38,676 bases of DNA from Clostridiaceae bacterium UBA5444. Its GTDB lineage: Bacteria; Bacillota; Clostridia; Clostridiales; Oxobacteraceae. Of the stretch, positions 16,491 to 24,009 are shown piece by piece. The position numbers were made by a program, and so were the translations under genes. The notes under the pieces were generated by a model. That model worked only from the letters and a program-made list of their open reading frames with translations, made no database searches and was not told the origin of the DNA. Every line of letters starts with the position of its first letter. Within the stretch, counting starts at the first letter, position 1. The stretch is from NCBI GenBank assembly GCA_002426575.1, contig DIRE01000056.1, forward strand, positions 1 through 38,676, read 5' to 3'.

Positions 16491-17594
16491 TTATCTTGTA
16501 GAGTTTTTTAAAAGTTCATCTACTTCTTCTTCTGATAGTTGATAGTGGTAGAATTTATCATAGAATTCTTTTACTTCGTCCTCCATATCATAATCAAATA
16601 TATCTGGATATAATAAACTTCCTAGCCATCTTACACCTAATACTCTATTAACAGATGGTGGTCTGTCGAACCAGTTGAAAGGTTTGTTGGGTATTTCATA
16701 TATTTCTTCATCTTCCACTGCTTTTATACCCTTCCAAGCTGGATCTTTAAACATTTCCGAATAGTAACCTCCTCTTTCATCATCCCAGGAGATAATTAGG
16801 TCTGGGTTCCAAACTAGTAGCTGTTCTATGGACACTTCGGATTTACCTTTATCAGCCTTCACTTCTACCTTAGCTACATTTTCCCCACCTACCATATCTA
16901 TTATTTCAGAATGCCATGAACCAGAGGGCTCAGTTTCTAATCCATTGGGGCCTTCTGCATAATATACCCTTATCTTCTCTTCTTCGGATAAATTAGATAC
17001 CTTCTCCCCTATATCAGCCATGGTTTTTCTACAGTATTCTGCTAATTCTTGGGCTCTCGCCTCTTCTCCCATAACTTTCCCTAAAATCTCATATACCTCA
17101 TCTAATTTATGTAAATTAGAGTCCAAAATTATTACTGGTTTTCCCGTTTGTTCTTCCAATTCTTCTGCTTTTGATAGGGAAGTTTCAATTACTTCTTCCA
17201 TAACTATCAAAACATCTGGATCTGCCTTTAAAAGCTCCTCTATATTTACGGCATTCTTGCCAGCCCCACCTAGATTGGGAAGAGAGTGATATTCTTCCGC
17301 TATAAACCTTTTTTCCCCTTCACTTAAATCATAATTCCATCCTACCATATTCTCAGGATTTAAGGAATACAATAGAATTGTTCCTGTAGGCAAAGTAGCA
17401 AAAACCTTATCCGCCTTTTCTGGTAGGATGATAGTTCTTCCAGCCATATCTTCCACTTCTATCTCTTCCACAATCTGAGGGGATTCCCCTTCTATATTAT
17501 TCTCTTCCTCCTTGGCTACCTCACTACTACATCCAGCTAATGTGGATAATATAATTATCATAACAATAAATAACGAAATATGTTTTTTAAGCAT
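16491..17594 (-). CDS. ABC importer substrate-binding lipoprotein (FecCD/BtuF-type)
   Basis: This 367-residue extracytoplasmic binding protein starts at ATG after AAAGGGGAG, giving a lipoprotein signal peptide with a positively charged MLKKH, a hydrophobic core and the lipobox LAGC. The mature part is a class III (helical-backbone) binding protein of the periplasmic-binding-protein 2 family used for siderophores, cobalamin, and also molybdate/tungstate in MolA-type systems. The gene closes an operon with FecCD permease and ATPase, a ModE-type DNA-binding protein and two hydroxylase maturation genes. Because of this company I favour molybdate or tungstate over iron-siderophore as the cargo, but no ligand residues prove it. 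The C terminus is rich in acidic residues. Confidence 0.85.
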   Translation of the reverse strand: MLKKHISLFIVMIIILSTLAGCSSEVAKEEENNIEGESPQIVEEIEVEDMAGRTIILPEKADKVFATLPTGTILLYSLNPENMVGWNYDLSEGEKRFIAEEYHSLPNLGGAGKNAVNIEELLKADPDVLIVMEEVIETSLSKAEELEEQTGKPVIILDSNLHKLDEVYEILGKVMGEEARAQELAEYCRKTMADIGEKVSNLSEEEKIRVYYAEGPNGLETEPSGSWHSEIIDMVGGENVAKVEVKADKGKSEVSIEQLLVWNPDLIISWDDERGGYYSEMFKDPAWKGIKAVEDEEIYEIPNKPFNWFDRPPSVNRVLGVRWLGSLLYPDIFDYDMEDEVKEFYDKFYHYQLSEEEVDELLKNSTR

Positions 17595-17608
17595 TTTTAT
17601 CTCCCCTT

Positions 17609-18382
17609 TCAAATTATAGGTAAGCACATTTTCATGGTCTTGTTCTTCGAATTTAATTCTACAACTTTTAATTCTACATTATATAAATCCTGTAGATCAC
17701 TTTCCTTTAAATTTTTGTTTGGTTTATCTATTTCAATTACTCCCCCATCCCTTACTAGTAGAGCCTTTGTTCCATATAGAAAGGCGTGTTCTGGAAAGTG
17801 GGTAGCCATTATAATAGTAATTCCCTTATCTGTACATTCTTTTAAATGTTTTAGCATAACCATCTGATTGCCAAAATCTAGATTATTTGTAGGTTCATCC
17901 ATTACTATTATCCTCGATTGCTGAGCTAAAGCCTGGGCAATCTTTATCAATTGCCTTTCCCCTCCACTTAATTGAGAATAGACTTTATCTTTAAGGTGGG
18001 GAATTTTAAGGGTTTCCATAGCCTTTTTTGCAATTTCCTTATCTTCCTTAGATGGGGAAGAAGCAAAATTCAAATAGGATGTCCTTCCCATTAATACTAT
18101 ATCCATACATCTGTATTGGAATGTGGCGCTAAAAGCCTGGGGAATATAGCTTATTACCTTAGCCCTTTTCTTCCAAGGCCAATCTTTAATAGTATTTCCA
18201 TTTACCAATATATCTCCCTCATAGGGTTTTAATAGGCCTATTATGGTTTTTATTAAAGTAGATTTCCCAGAGCCATTAGAACCTAATATACAAATTATAT
18301 CCCCAGAATTTCCAGTGAAATTTACATTTTCTAATACTTTTTTATTCCCATATCCGCAGCTTAAATTTCTAATTTCTAACAT
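17609..18382 (-). CDS. ABC importer ATP-binding protein (FecE/MolC-like)
   Basis: This 257-residue ATPase energises the adjacent permease. It shows Walker A GSNGSGKST (about residues 34-42), the Q-loop in SYIPQAF, the ABC signature QLSGGERQL, Walker B IIVMDEPTNNLD and the switch His in MATHFPEH. Its C-terminal extension of roughly 25 residues is of the size seen in FecE-type ATPases. The start follows GGGGAAGGAGTTGAATTC. It lies 4 bp after the permease stop and 14 bp before the lipoprotein start, so all three are one transcript. Confidence 0.92.
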   Translation of the reverse strand: MLEIRNLSCGYGNKKVLENVNFTGNSGDIICILGSNGSGKSTLIKTIIGLLKPYEGDILVNGNTIKDWPWKKRAKVISYIPQAFSATFQYRCMDIVLMGRTSYLNFASSPSKEDKEIAKKAMETLKIPHLKDKVYSQLSGGERQLIKIAQALAQQSRIIVMDEPTNNLDFGNQMVMLKHLKECTDKGITIIMATHFPEHAFLYGTKALLVRDGGVIEIDKPNKNLKESDLQDLYNVELKVVELNSKNKTMKMCLPII

Positions 18383-18386
18383 GAAT

Positions 18387-19406
18387 TCAACTCCTTCCCC
18401 TATTCAATAGTAAAAATATAAAAAATGGCGCTCCTATTAAGGATGTGAGTATCCCAAGGGGTATCTCCACCGTAGTAAGAGCTCTTGCAATATTATCTAT
18501 CAATAATAGGTATGAACTGCCTAATAAAATAGTGGTAGGCAATAAAACTTTATAATCCGGGCCTACTAATATCCTACTAAGGTGGGGAATTACAAGGCCT
18601 ATCCATCCAATTACTCCGCTAATGGAGATAGAAGCAGCAGTCATTAATGTAGAGCATATGATTACTATTATCCTTATTTTCCCCGTGTCTAATCCCAAGG
18701 TTTTAGCTTCGTCTTCATTTAAAGAAAGAACATTTAACTTCCACCTTAGTATATATAAGGGTATTATCCCTAGAAGTATAGGTATGGAAACCGAGCTTAT
18801 ATCCCTTGGCATTACACCTGAAAGGCTTCCCATAAGCCAAAAGGTTATGGCTGGCAATTTATCTTCTGTATCCGCAAGGTATTTTATTAAAGATGTGAAG
18901 GAACTAAATATGGAGCCTATTAATATTCCTATAATTACAAGGATAATCAAAGGATCATCCTTGACCTTTAAACTAATTAAATATACCAATGCCACCCCTA
19001 ATACTCCAAATACAAAGGCGGATAATTGTATACCCAAGGTGTTAAAGGAAAGAAATATACCTAAAGCTGCTCCAAAGGCAGACCCGGCTGAAACCCCCAA
19101 TATATCAGGGGACACCAAAGGATTTTTGAACATTCCCTGGTATACCGCGCCTGAAAGGGATAAAGATGCCCCTACCAATATTGCCCCTAGTATTCGAGGA
19201 AGCCTTATTTGAAAAACTACGGTTTCAATGGTGTCAGGCCAGGTTTTAGCTATAGGTAAAACCTTAGACAAAAATACCTTAAATAAGGTTACAATATCAA
19301 CAGGATATCTTCCAATAGCAAAGGATAGGAGAAAAATCCCAATAAGTAGTATTATAAATGGATATGTACTAGTAGATTTATTTTCTCTTCTGTCTAAAAT
19401 CTTCAT
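18387..19406 (-). CDS. ABC importer permease (FecCD family)
   Basis: This 339-residue integral membrane protein has about ten hydrophobic segments. It carries the FecCD signatures RLPRILGAILVGASLSLSGA, NPLVSPDILGVSAGSAFGA and the C-terminal IGWIGLVIPHLSRIL. The family imports metal-siderophore complexes, cobalamin, heme or, in MolB, molybdate and tungstate. It starts at ATG after AAAGGAGATAAATT and lies between the ModE-type gene and the ATPase on the minus strand. See the binding protein for why I lean towards molybdate/tungstate. Confidence 0.92.
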   Translation of the reverse strand: MKILDRRENKSTSTYPFIILLIGIFLLSFAIGRYPVDIVTLFKVFLSKVLPIAKTWPDTIETVVFQIRLPRILGAILVGASLSLSGAVYQGMFKNPLVSPDILGVSAGSAFGAALGIFLSFNTLGIQLSAFVFGVLGVALVYLISLKVKDDPLIILVIIGILIGSIFSSFTSLIKYLADTEDKLPAITFWLMGSLSGVMPRDISSVSIPILLGIIPLYILRWKLNVLSLNEDEAKTLGLDTGKIRIIVIICSTLMTAASISISGVIGWIGLVIPHLSRILVGPDYKVLLPTTILLGSSYLLLIDNIARALTTVEIPLGILTSLIGAPFFIFLLLNRGRS

Positions 19407-19458
19407 AATTTATCTCCTTTATCGTTATTTTTTTATTCATATAACGCCCTCAAAAAAA

Positions 19459-19803
19459 TTAGATATCCTCAAAAAATTTTTCATAAAGCCTTTCTACAGT
19501 TTCCTCTGCCTCTTTTGAAAAATCCTCATAGGTCCTTATCAAACCCTCCGCCTTTGGAGTTAATCGGGAGCCACCTCCATCTATACCGCCAGTTTCAGTT
19601 TGTAGCAAGGAATACCCTAACAATTTTTCCGCCCTATTAATAATAGACCAGGCCTTACTATAGGACATATTTAATTCCCCTGCCGCTTTATTTAAACTTC
19701 CCAACCTTCCCACTGTTTTTAATAATATGCAAGGACCTCTGCCAAATACCTTTTCTCCATCCTCCACTATCCAAAATCTACTTTCCAATTTCAAATTTCC
19801 CAC
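19459..19803 (-). CDS. ModE-type winged-helix regulator lacking the molybdate-binding domain
   Basis: This 114-residue protein matches the N-terminal DNA-binding domain of ModE/LysR type: GPCILLKTVGRLGSLNKAA, then LNMSYSKAWSIINRAEKLLG and the wing ETGGIDGGGSRLT. There is no C-terminal MOP domain, so sensing must be done otherwise, or the protein serves as a metal-status repressor through another partner. The start is a GTG; a TTG nine bases downstream has a better-spaced GGGGTG. Its place between the XdhC-family gene and the importer suggests that it regulates this operon. The palindrome at 21528-21545 is a candidate operator. Confidence 0.85.
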   Translation of the reverse strand: MGNLKLESRFWIVEDGEKVFGRGPCILLKTVGRLGSLNKAAGELNMSYSKAWSIINRAEKLLGYSLLQTETGGIDGGGSRLTPKAEGLIRTYEDFSKEAEETVERLYEKFFEDI

Positions 19804-19815
19804 CCCTAATACACT

Positions 19816-20646
19816 TTATTCTAATTCTACCATATTATTAGGTAAATTGGGGGCCTTTTTCCCATATTTTACTGCTTGAATTTCTGCCATAATAGATAGA
19901 GCTATTTCCTCTGGGGTTTCTCCACCTAAATCCAATCCTATTGGAGTATAAACCTTTGATAATTCTTCCCTTAAATATCCCTTTTCCAATAGATTGTTGA
20001 AACAGGTCTTTATTTTATTTTTACTTCCTATCATACCTATATATTTTGCATTGGTTTTCAATACCATTTCCAAAGCATCCTGATCATAAATATGACCATG
20101 GGTCACAATGACTATATAGCTATTATTATGGATATTCATATTCCCCAAGCTTTCCACTATATTACCATATACAAGGTTTTCCACATCAGGAAATAATTTA
20201 GTATTTAATCTTTCCTTCCTATCATCCAAAACTGTAATGGAATAACCCAATATATTAGCTATCTTGCATACTCTTTCAGCTACATGACCTGCCCCAGCGA
20301 TTATTAAATTTTCTTCAGGATTGTAAACTTTTATAAATATACTAACATTTCCTCCACATATCATAGGAAGGGTATTTTTACTGTTTGAGGAACTATCCAA
20401 ATTATAATCTATTAATTTAGTTTCTTTGTTTTTAATACAATTTACAGCATCTTTCTTTGCTTTTTCCTCTAAGATTCCACCACCAATGGTGCCTTCTATT
20501 AAATTACCATCTTCATCTACTAACATGGTACTACCAATTCCCCTTGGTGTGGAACCATCAGCCCTTACAATGGTTACTGTGGCTATAGATTGATTGTTTT
20601 CTATGTATTCATTGAGCTTTGATAAAACTTTTCTATCTCCTATCAT
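19816..20646 (-). CDS. XdhC/CoxI-family molybdenum hydroxylase maturation protein
   Basis: This 276-residue protein resembles XdhC, which binds the molybdenum cofactor, helps to sulfurate it and inserts it in xanthine-dehydrogenase-type enzymes. The N-terminal CoxI domain holds the GSTPRGIGSTMLV motif (about residues 31-43) and GTIGGGILE (about 53-61). The Rossmann domain starts at LIIAGAGHVAE (about 114) and ends with GLDLGGETPEEIALSIMAEI. It follows yqeB by 1 bp, so the two are coupled, and precedes the ModE-type gene by 12 bp. It probably serves the hydroxylase encoded at 28-31.6 kb. Confidence 0.9.
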   Translation of the reverse strand: MIGDRKVLSKLNEYIENNQSIATVTIVRADGSTPRGIGSTMLVDEDGNLIEGTIGGGILEEKAKKDAVNCIKNKETKLIDYNLDSSSNSKNTLPMICGGNVSIFIKVYNPEENLIIAGAGHVAERVCKIANILGYSITVLDDRKERLNTKLFPDVENLVYGNIVESLGNMNIHNNSYIVIVTHGHIYDQDALEMVLKTNAKYIGMIGSKNKIKTCFNNLLEKGYLREELSKVYTPIGLDLGGETPEEIALSIMAEIQAVKYGKKAPNLPNNMVELE

Positions 20647-20647
20647 A

Positions 20648-21430
20648 TTACTTCTCCCTTCTAATTATGTTTAAAACTCCATCTCCGATTATTTTAGCTT
20701 TATCAGAAATAGTAAAGGCATATTTCCTTATACATCTAGGGTCTATATCTCCTATTTTCAATCCTTGGTGTACAAACAATCCTTCCTTTATCATACCTCT
20801 AAGGATACCATCAAACTTTGCTATTACTTCTTTGTCTCCCACTTGGCATATTATATCTCCCTTTTTCACTTTATCTCCTATATTATAGAATGCCTTAACT
20901 ACGCCAGAGGAAGGAGCCCAAAGAACCCTTTCTTCTGTATATCCCATAACTTCTCCAGGAATTCCCGTATTTTCTGCTGCCTTGCCATTATATATGATTT
21001 TTCCTAAGTTAGGGCTTCTATTACTTTCTATTACTAAATCCACATCTACTCCAGCTTCAAACCCAGGTCCTATACCTATGGTTATAGGGGCCATGTCCTT
21101 TGTAGTTCCAAGGTTTACTTTAGCAATAATAGCATCTACTACTACCGAAGGTTTTATCTCTTTGATTATATCCCCTTTTCTGTCTATATATACGGGGATA
21201 GCGTCCAAATCCCAAATTCCATAAATCTCTTCTTTATCCTTGGCTAAAATTCCTTTAATCCCTTCTACTACAACTTCTTTTTCATATACTGCCTCACTAA
21301 AAGCAACCGCCCTTCTAACGGTTAGGGGTTTATCTATTTCTAGAATAATCACCTTATATCCTGATTTATGAAGTTTATAAGCTATTCCTGTTGCTAAATC
21401 TCCCCCACCTCTTATTATTATTGTTTCCAC
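20648..21430 (-). CDS. yqeB: YqeB-family selenium-dependent molybdenum hydroxylase maturation protein
   Basis: The 260-residue protein begins IIIRGGGDLATGIAYKLHKSGYK, a Rossmann start typical of the EF2563/YqeB family, and has a C-terminal region with a biotinyl-like fold (SGVVKAFYNIGDKVKKGD). YqeB co-occurs with selenium-dependent molybdenum hydroxylases whose cofactor carries a labile Se ligand. The start is GTG after GGGGGTG. It heads the operon that continues through the XdhC-family gene to the metal importer. This predicts that the hydroxylase in this window, or another in the genome, is a labile-selenium enzyme. The exact biochemical role of YqeB is not established. Confidence 0.9.
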   Translation of the reverse strand: METIIIRGGGDLATGIAYKLHKSGYKVIILEIDKPLTVRRAVAFSEAVYEKEVVVEGIKGILAKDKEEIYGIWDLDAIPVYIDRKGDIIKEIKPSVVVDAIIAKVNLGTTKDMAPITIGIGPGFEAGVDVDLVIESNRSPNLGKIIYNGKAAENTGIPGEVMGYTEERVLWAPSSGVVKAFYNIGDKVKKGDIICQVGDKEVIAKFDGILRGMIKEGLFVHQGLKIGDIDPRCIRKYAFTISDKAKIIGDGVLNIIRREK

Positions 21431-21519
21431 TTAATCACCCCCATTTTAATAGCCATACTATAATTCTAAGACGGATATAGATTACGCTCTACATTTCAAG
21501 TTTATTCTACTGCTCTTTT

Positions 21520-21549
21520 ATTGTACTACAATTGTATACAATTGTGCAA
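21520..21549 (-). promoter_or_regulatory. Promoter with overlapping palindromic operator for the yqeB-to-importer operon
   Basis: On the minus strand TTGCAC (21549-21544) and TACAAT (21525-21520) are 18 bp apart. The perfect palindrome ACAATTGTATACAATTGT (21528-21545) fills the spacer. A repressor there would block polymerase. The ModE-type protein of the same operon is the natural candidate, although the sequence is not the classical ModE box. Confidence 0.55.
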
Positions 21550-21587
21550 AGTAATTAGGGGTTTGGTGAATGTCCTCTGGAATATAG

Positions 21588-22070
21588 TTAATCATTATTA
21601 TCATCCAAACTATATAAAGGTTTTTTTGTTGTATCACCAAGTATATTTAGTATCTCTCCCAAAAAGATAATATGATCTCCAGCCTCAATTTCTTTTACCA
21701 CTTTACATTCAAAAGCTACATAACTTTCCCTTAAAATAGGGGTGTTTATATGATTTGATTGTATTAATTCTAAATTGTACTCTTCAACCTTATTTATACT
21801 ACGTCCAGAAGTTGTACTGCATTTCCAAGCTTCATCTTTTATATCTTCACTAGGCAAACACAAACTAAACTCTTTGCTTAACCTTATATTTTCATTTGTA
21901 TAATTTCTATTACTTAAACAAATTAATAATAAGCTAGGGTTCCTTGATACATATGTCCACCAAGAGATTCCCATAACATTAACTTTATTACTACTATCAA
22001 TTGAAACTACTAATCCAAACGGACGTGGGGAGCTTATCTTCTGTGCCAAATTTAATGTTATTTCTTCCAT
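21588..22070 (-). CDS. Flavin reductase-like FMN-binding protein
   Basis: This 160-residue protein belongs to the flavin reductase-like split-barrel family: PRPFGLVVSIDSSNKVNVMG at the N terminus, SWWTYVSRNPSLLLICLSN, and the late segment VVKEIEAGDHIIFLGEIL with the typical GDH motif. The start I prefer is ATG at 22070, which has AAGGAG 9 bp upstream; an upstream in-frame ATG has no ribosome site. It lies after the hairpin that closes the DUF917 operon, so it may have its own promoter. It could act as a flavin carrier for the flavodoxin-like reductases. Confidence 0.85.
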   Translation of the reverse strand: MEEITLNLAQKISSPRPFGLVVSIDSSNKVNVMGISWWTYVSRNPSLLLICLSNRNYTNENIRLSKEFSLCLPSEDIKDEAWKCSTTSGRSINKVEEYNLELIQSNHINTPILRESYVAFECKVVKEIEAGDHIIFLGEILNILGDTTKKPLYSLDDNND

Positions 22071-22116
22071 AAGGTCAAACTCCTTTCCAAAATTTTTATA
22101 TGACAACGAACTAGAT

Positions 22117-22162
22117 AGTTTTTTTAATCAGATGAAAGCAGCATTCACCTGATTAAAAAACT
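22117..22162 (-). terminator. Hairpin after the DUF917 gene
   Basis: AGTTTTTTTAATCAG and CTGATTAAAAAACT form a 14-bp arm around a loop of about 17 bases, 22 bp past the DUF917 stop. It is followed on the minus strand by A/T-rich sequence and probably ends the long DUF1177-hydroxylase-AOR-DUF917 operon. Confidence 0.65.
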
Positions 22163-22184
22163 ACTACTCAAAATTTAATTTTGC

Positions 22185-23282
22185 CTATTCAATAAATAAA
22201 TTTTTATTATATCTACATATATCTTTATTTAATACCTTTTCGACTTCTACCATATTATCTCTATACTTCATACCCGAACCTAATATTAATTTATCCATAG
22301 GGACCTTAATAATAGATACTCTTGTGCCAACTGATGTCTCCGCAGATATTATAGGTTTACCTGTATCCATATTCATAAGCATAATTAGATCAGGAAATGT
22401 AGCTAACCTTTCTCCATTATACTCTAATGTCATATATTCATTCCACACATCTATAATGTATTCTTTTTTCTTATTAACAATGTATATTTCTCCTATATCA
22501 AAACCCTTGTGAGTTTTTAATTTTTTGTCCCTTAATATACCCTTATCTATTATCTCTCCTCCAGCTACATTAGTCACCGCTTCTATCATCGATATAGCCC
22601 CTTTGTTGCTCTTATCTAAGAAAGCTTTTCCAATTTTTATTGCTTGATTAACAGCACCTATAGCTCCATGATACTTTATATAGTTAGCTTTAACTGGATT
22701 CCTTGCTACAGCTACAAGTCCACCAGCATGTTCTGATGTTTGTCTTATTATGGATGATGTTGTACTAACGCTGCCTTTAACAAAAGTCTCTACATATTTA
22801 CCTTTATCTTTGTTTCCTCCTACTGCAGATTGATAAGATATAAAGGTTTTACTTTTATTTAACATCATTGACCCCATAACTCCCGTAGGATGAGCCCTAC
22901 CATTAGAAGGTGCATCTACTACTGGTATGCCTAATATGGCCGATTGTATCCAACCATTTATTGTAGCTACCGCTCCATTTTCATTACTTATTACTCCCAA
23001 AATATTCATATCGGTGTTTTTAATAAGGTTTTTTAATGCATTTACATAATCCATTGGATTAACACAACGATTGGAAGCTGCAGGTGCCCCTACAAGACTT
23101 ACAGTACAAATATAACTATCCGATGGCAGTTCTGATATATCAACAAGTTGAGGTGTACCCATAGCAATAGCTATATTCGCTAATTCTATGCCATCTTCTA
23201 TCCATCCTCCACCCCCACCACCTAGGAAAGCGCCACCATAGACTGCAGGTAACACTATATCTTTATTTATTATCACTTGCAT
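22185..23282 (-). CDS. DUF917-family protein
   Basis: This 365-residue protein matches DUF917, a family often encoded next to hydantoinases and nucleobase transporters. Visible hallmarks are the glycine-rich FLGGGGGGWIEDG (about residues 19-31), VSLVGAPAASNR and the late TGKPIISAETSVGTRVSII. No catalytic mechanism is established; an N-terminal glycine-rich metal or nucleotide site is plausible. It overlaps the upstream flavodoxin-like gene by 20 bp and starts at ATG after AAAGGATGC, so the two are tightly coupled. As last gene of the operon it probably acts on the same ring or amide compound as the hydroxylase. Confidence 0.88.
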   Translation of the reverse strand: MQVIINKDIVLPAVYGGAFLGGGGGGWIEDGIELANIAIAMGTPQLVDISELPSDSYICTVSLVGAPAASNRCVNPMDYVNALKNLIKNTDMNILGVISNENGAVATINGWIQSAILGIPVVDAPSNGRAHPTGVMGSMMLNKSKTFISYQSAVGGNKDKGKYVETFVKGSVSTTSSIIRQTSEHAGGLVAVARNPVKANYIKYHGAIGAVNQAIKIGKAFLDKSNKGAISMIEAVTNVAGGEIIDKGILRDKKLKTHKGFDIGEIYIVNKKKEYIIDVWNEYMTLEYNGERLATFPDLIMLMNMDTGKPIISAETSVGTRVSIIKVPMDKLILGSGMKYRDNMVEVEKVLNKDICRYNKNLFIE

Positions 23283-23994
23283 GCATCCTTTCTAGAAATG
23301 GTACATACCTTATATCCTTTTTCAATTTATCTTCATGAATAGATGCCCCAGCTTTTACTATTGCTGCCATTTCTACCGCACGCTTTACTACGCTTTTAGC
23401 TGCTGTAAAAGTTATATCTGTATCTAAATCTTTTGCATCATACAACTGCTTCATTGTATCTCTATCCGTCTTATTATTAGTCCATCCTTGGGCTCCTGTA
23501 TAAGAATGCCATCCATCTCCAGCTATAGGAATACTGTTTAATAAAACAGAATGCTGAAGTATAAAACTAGTGGCAAGCTCTTGTCCACCAAAGAAATGCA
23601 TCCCTTGACACAGAGCACCTATTACTTTCATATGACGCATAGATGATACTTCATAATATCCGTAAAAACAGTTACCTAACCTATCAATAAAACTTTTAAG
23701 CTGTCCCGGAATTGACATATGGTAAACAGGGAAAGAATATATTATTACATCCGAATTTATCCAAAGCTGTCTCAAATCTTCAAAATCATCTTTTAAAATA
23801 CATTGACCTTTATTTTCGTTACATTTAAAACAACCTATACAGGACTGTATTTTCTTGCCTGCAAAACTATATATTGTCGTTTCCACAGGAAAATCTATAT
23901 TATCTATATCTTTCAATGTTTCATTTAAAAGGTAATAGCTATTACCTTTTCTTGGGCTGCCACTTATTCCAAGTAGTTTAATTTTACTATCCAT
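23263..23994 (-). CDS. Flavodoxin-like NAD(P)H-dependent FMN reductase, second copy
   Basis: This 243-residue paralogue of the protein at 4287-5024 has the FMN loop GISGSPRKGNSYY, the Cys cluster QSCIGCFKCNENKGQC and the flavin motif SFPVYHMSIPG. The ATG start at 23994 has GGAGGGG at good spacing; an upstream in-frame TTG overlaps that ribosome site and is unlikely. It lies between AOR and DUF917. Both copies carry the Cys-x2-Cys-x2-Cys pattern, which might bind a cluster or form disulfides. It could shuttle electrons between AOR's ferredoxin and a flavin-dependent step. The exact partner is unknown. Confidence 0.85.
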   Translation of the reverse strand: MDSKIKLLGISGSPRKGNSYYLLNETLKDIDNIDFPVETTIYSFAGKKIQSCIGCFKCNENKGQCILKDDFEDLRQLWINSDVIIYSFPVYHMSIPGQLKSFIDRLGNCFYGYYEVSSMRHMKVIGALCQGMHFFGGQELATSFILQHSVLLNSIPIAGDGWHSYTGAQGWTNNKTDRDTMKQLYDAKDLDTDITFTAAKSVVKRAVEMAAIVKAGASIHEDKLKKDIRYVPFLERMHASDNK

Positions 23995-24009
23995 CCAATC
24001 CCCCTCCAA

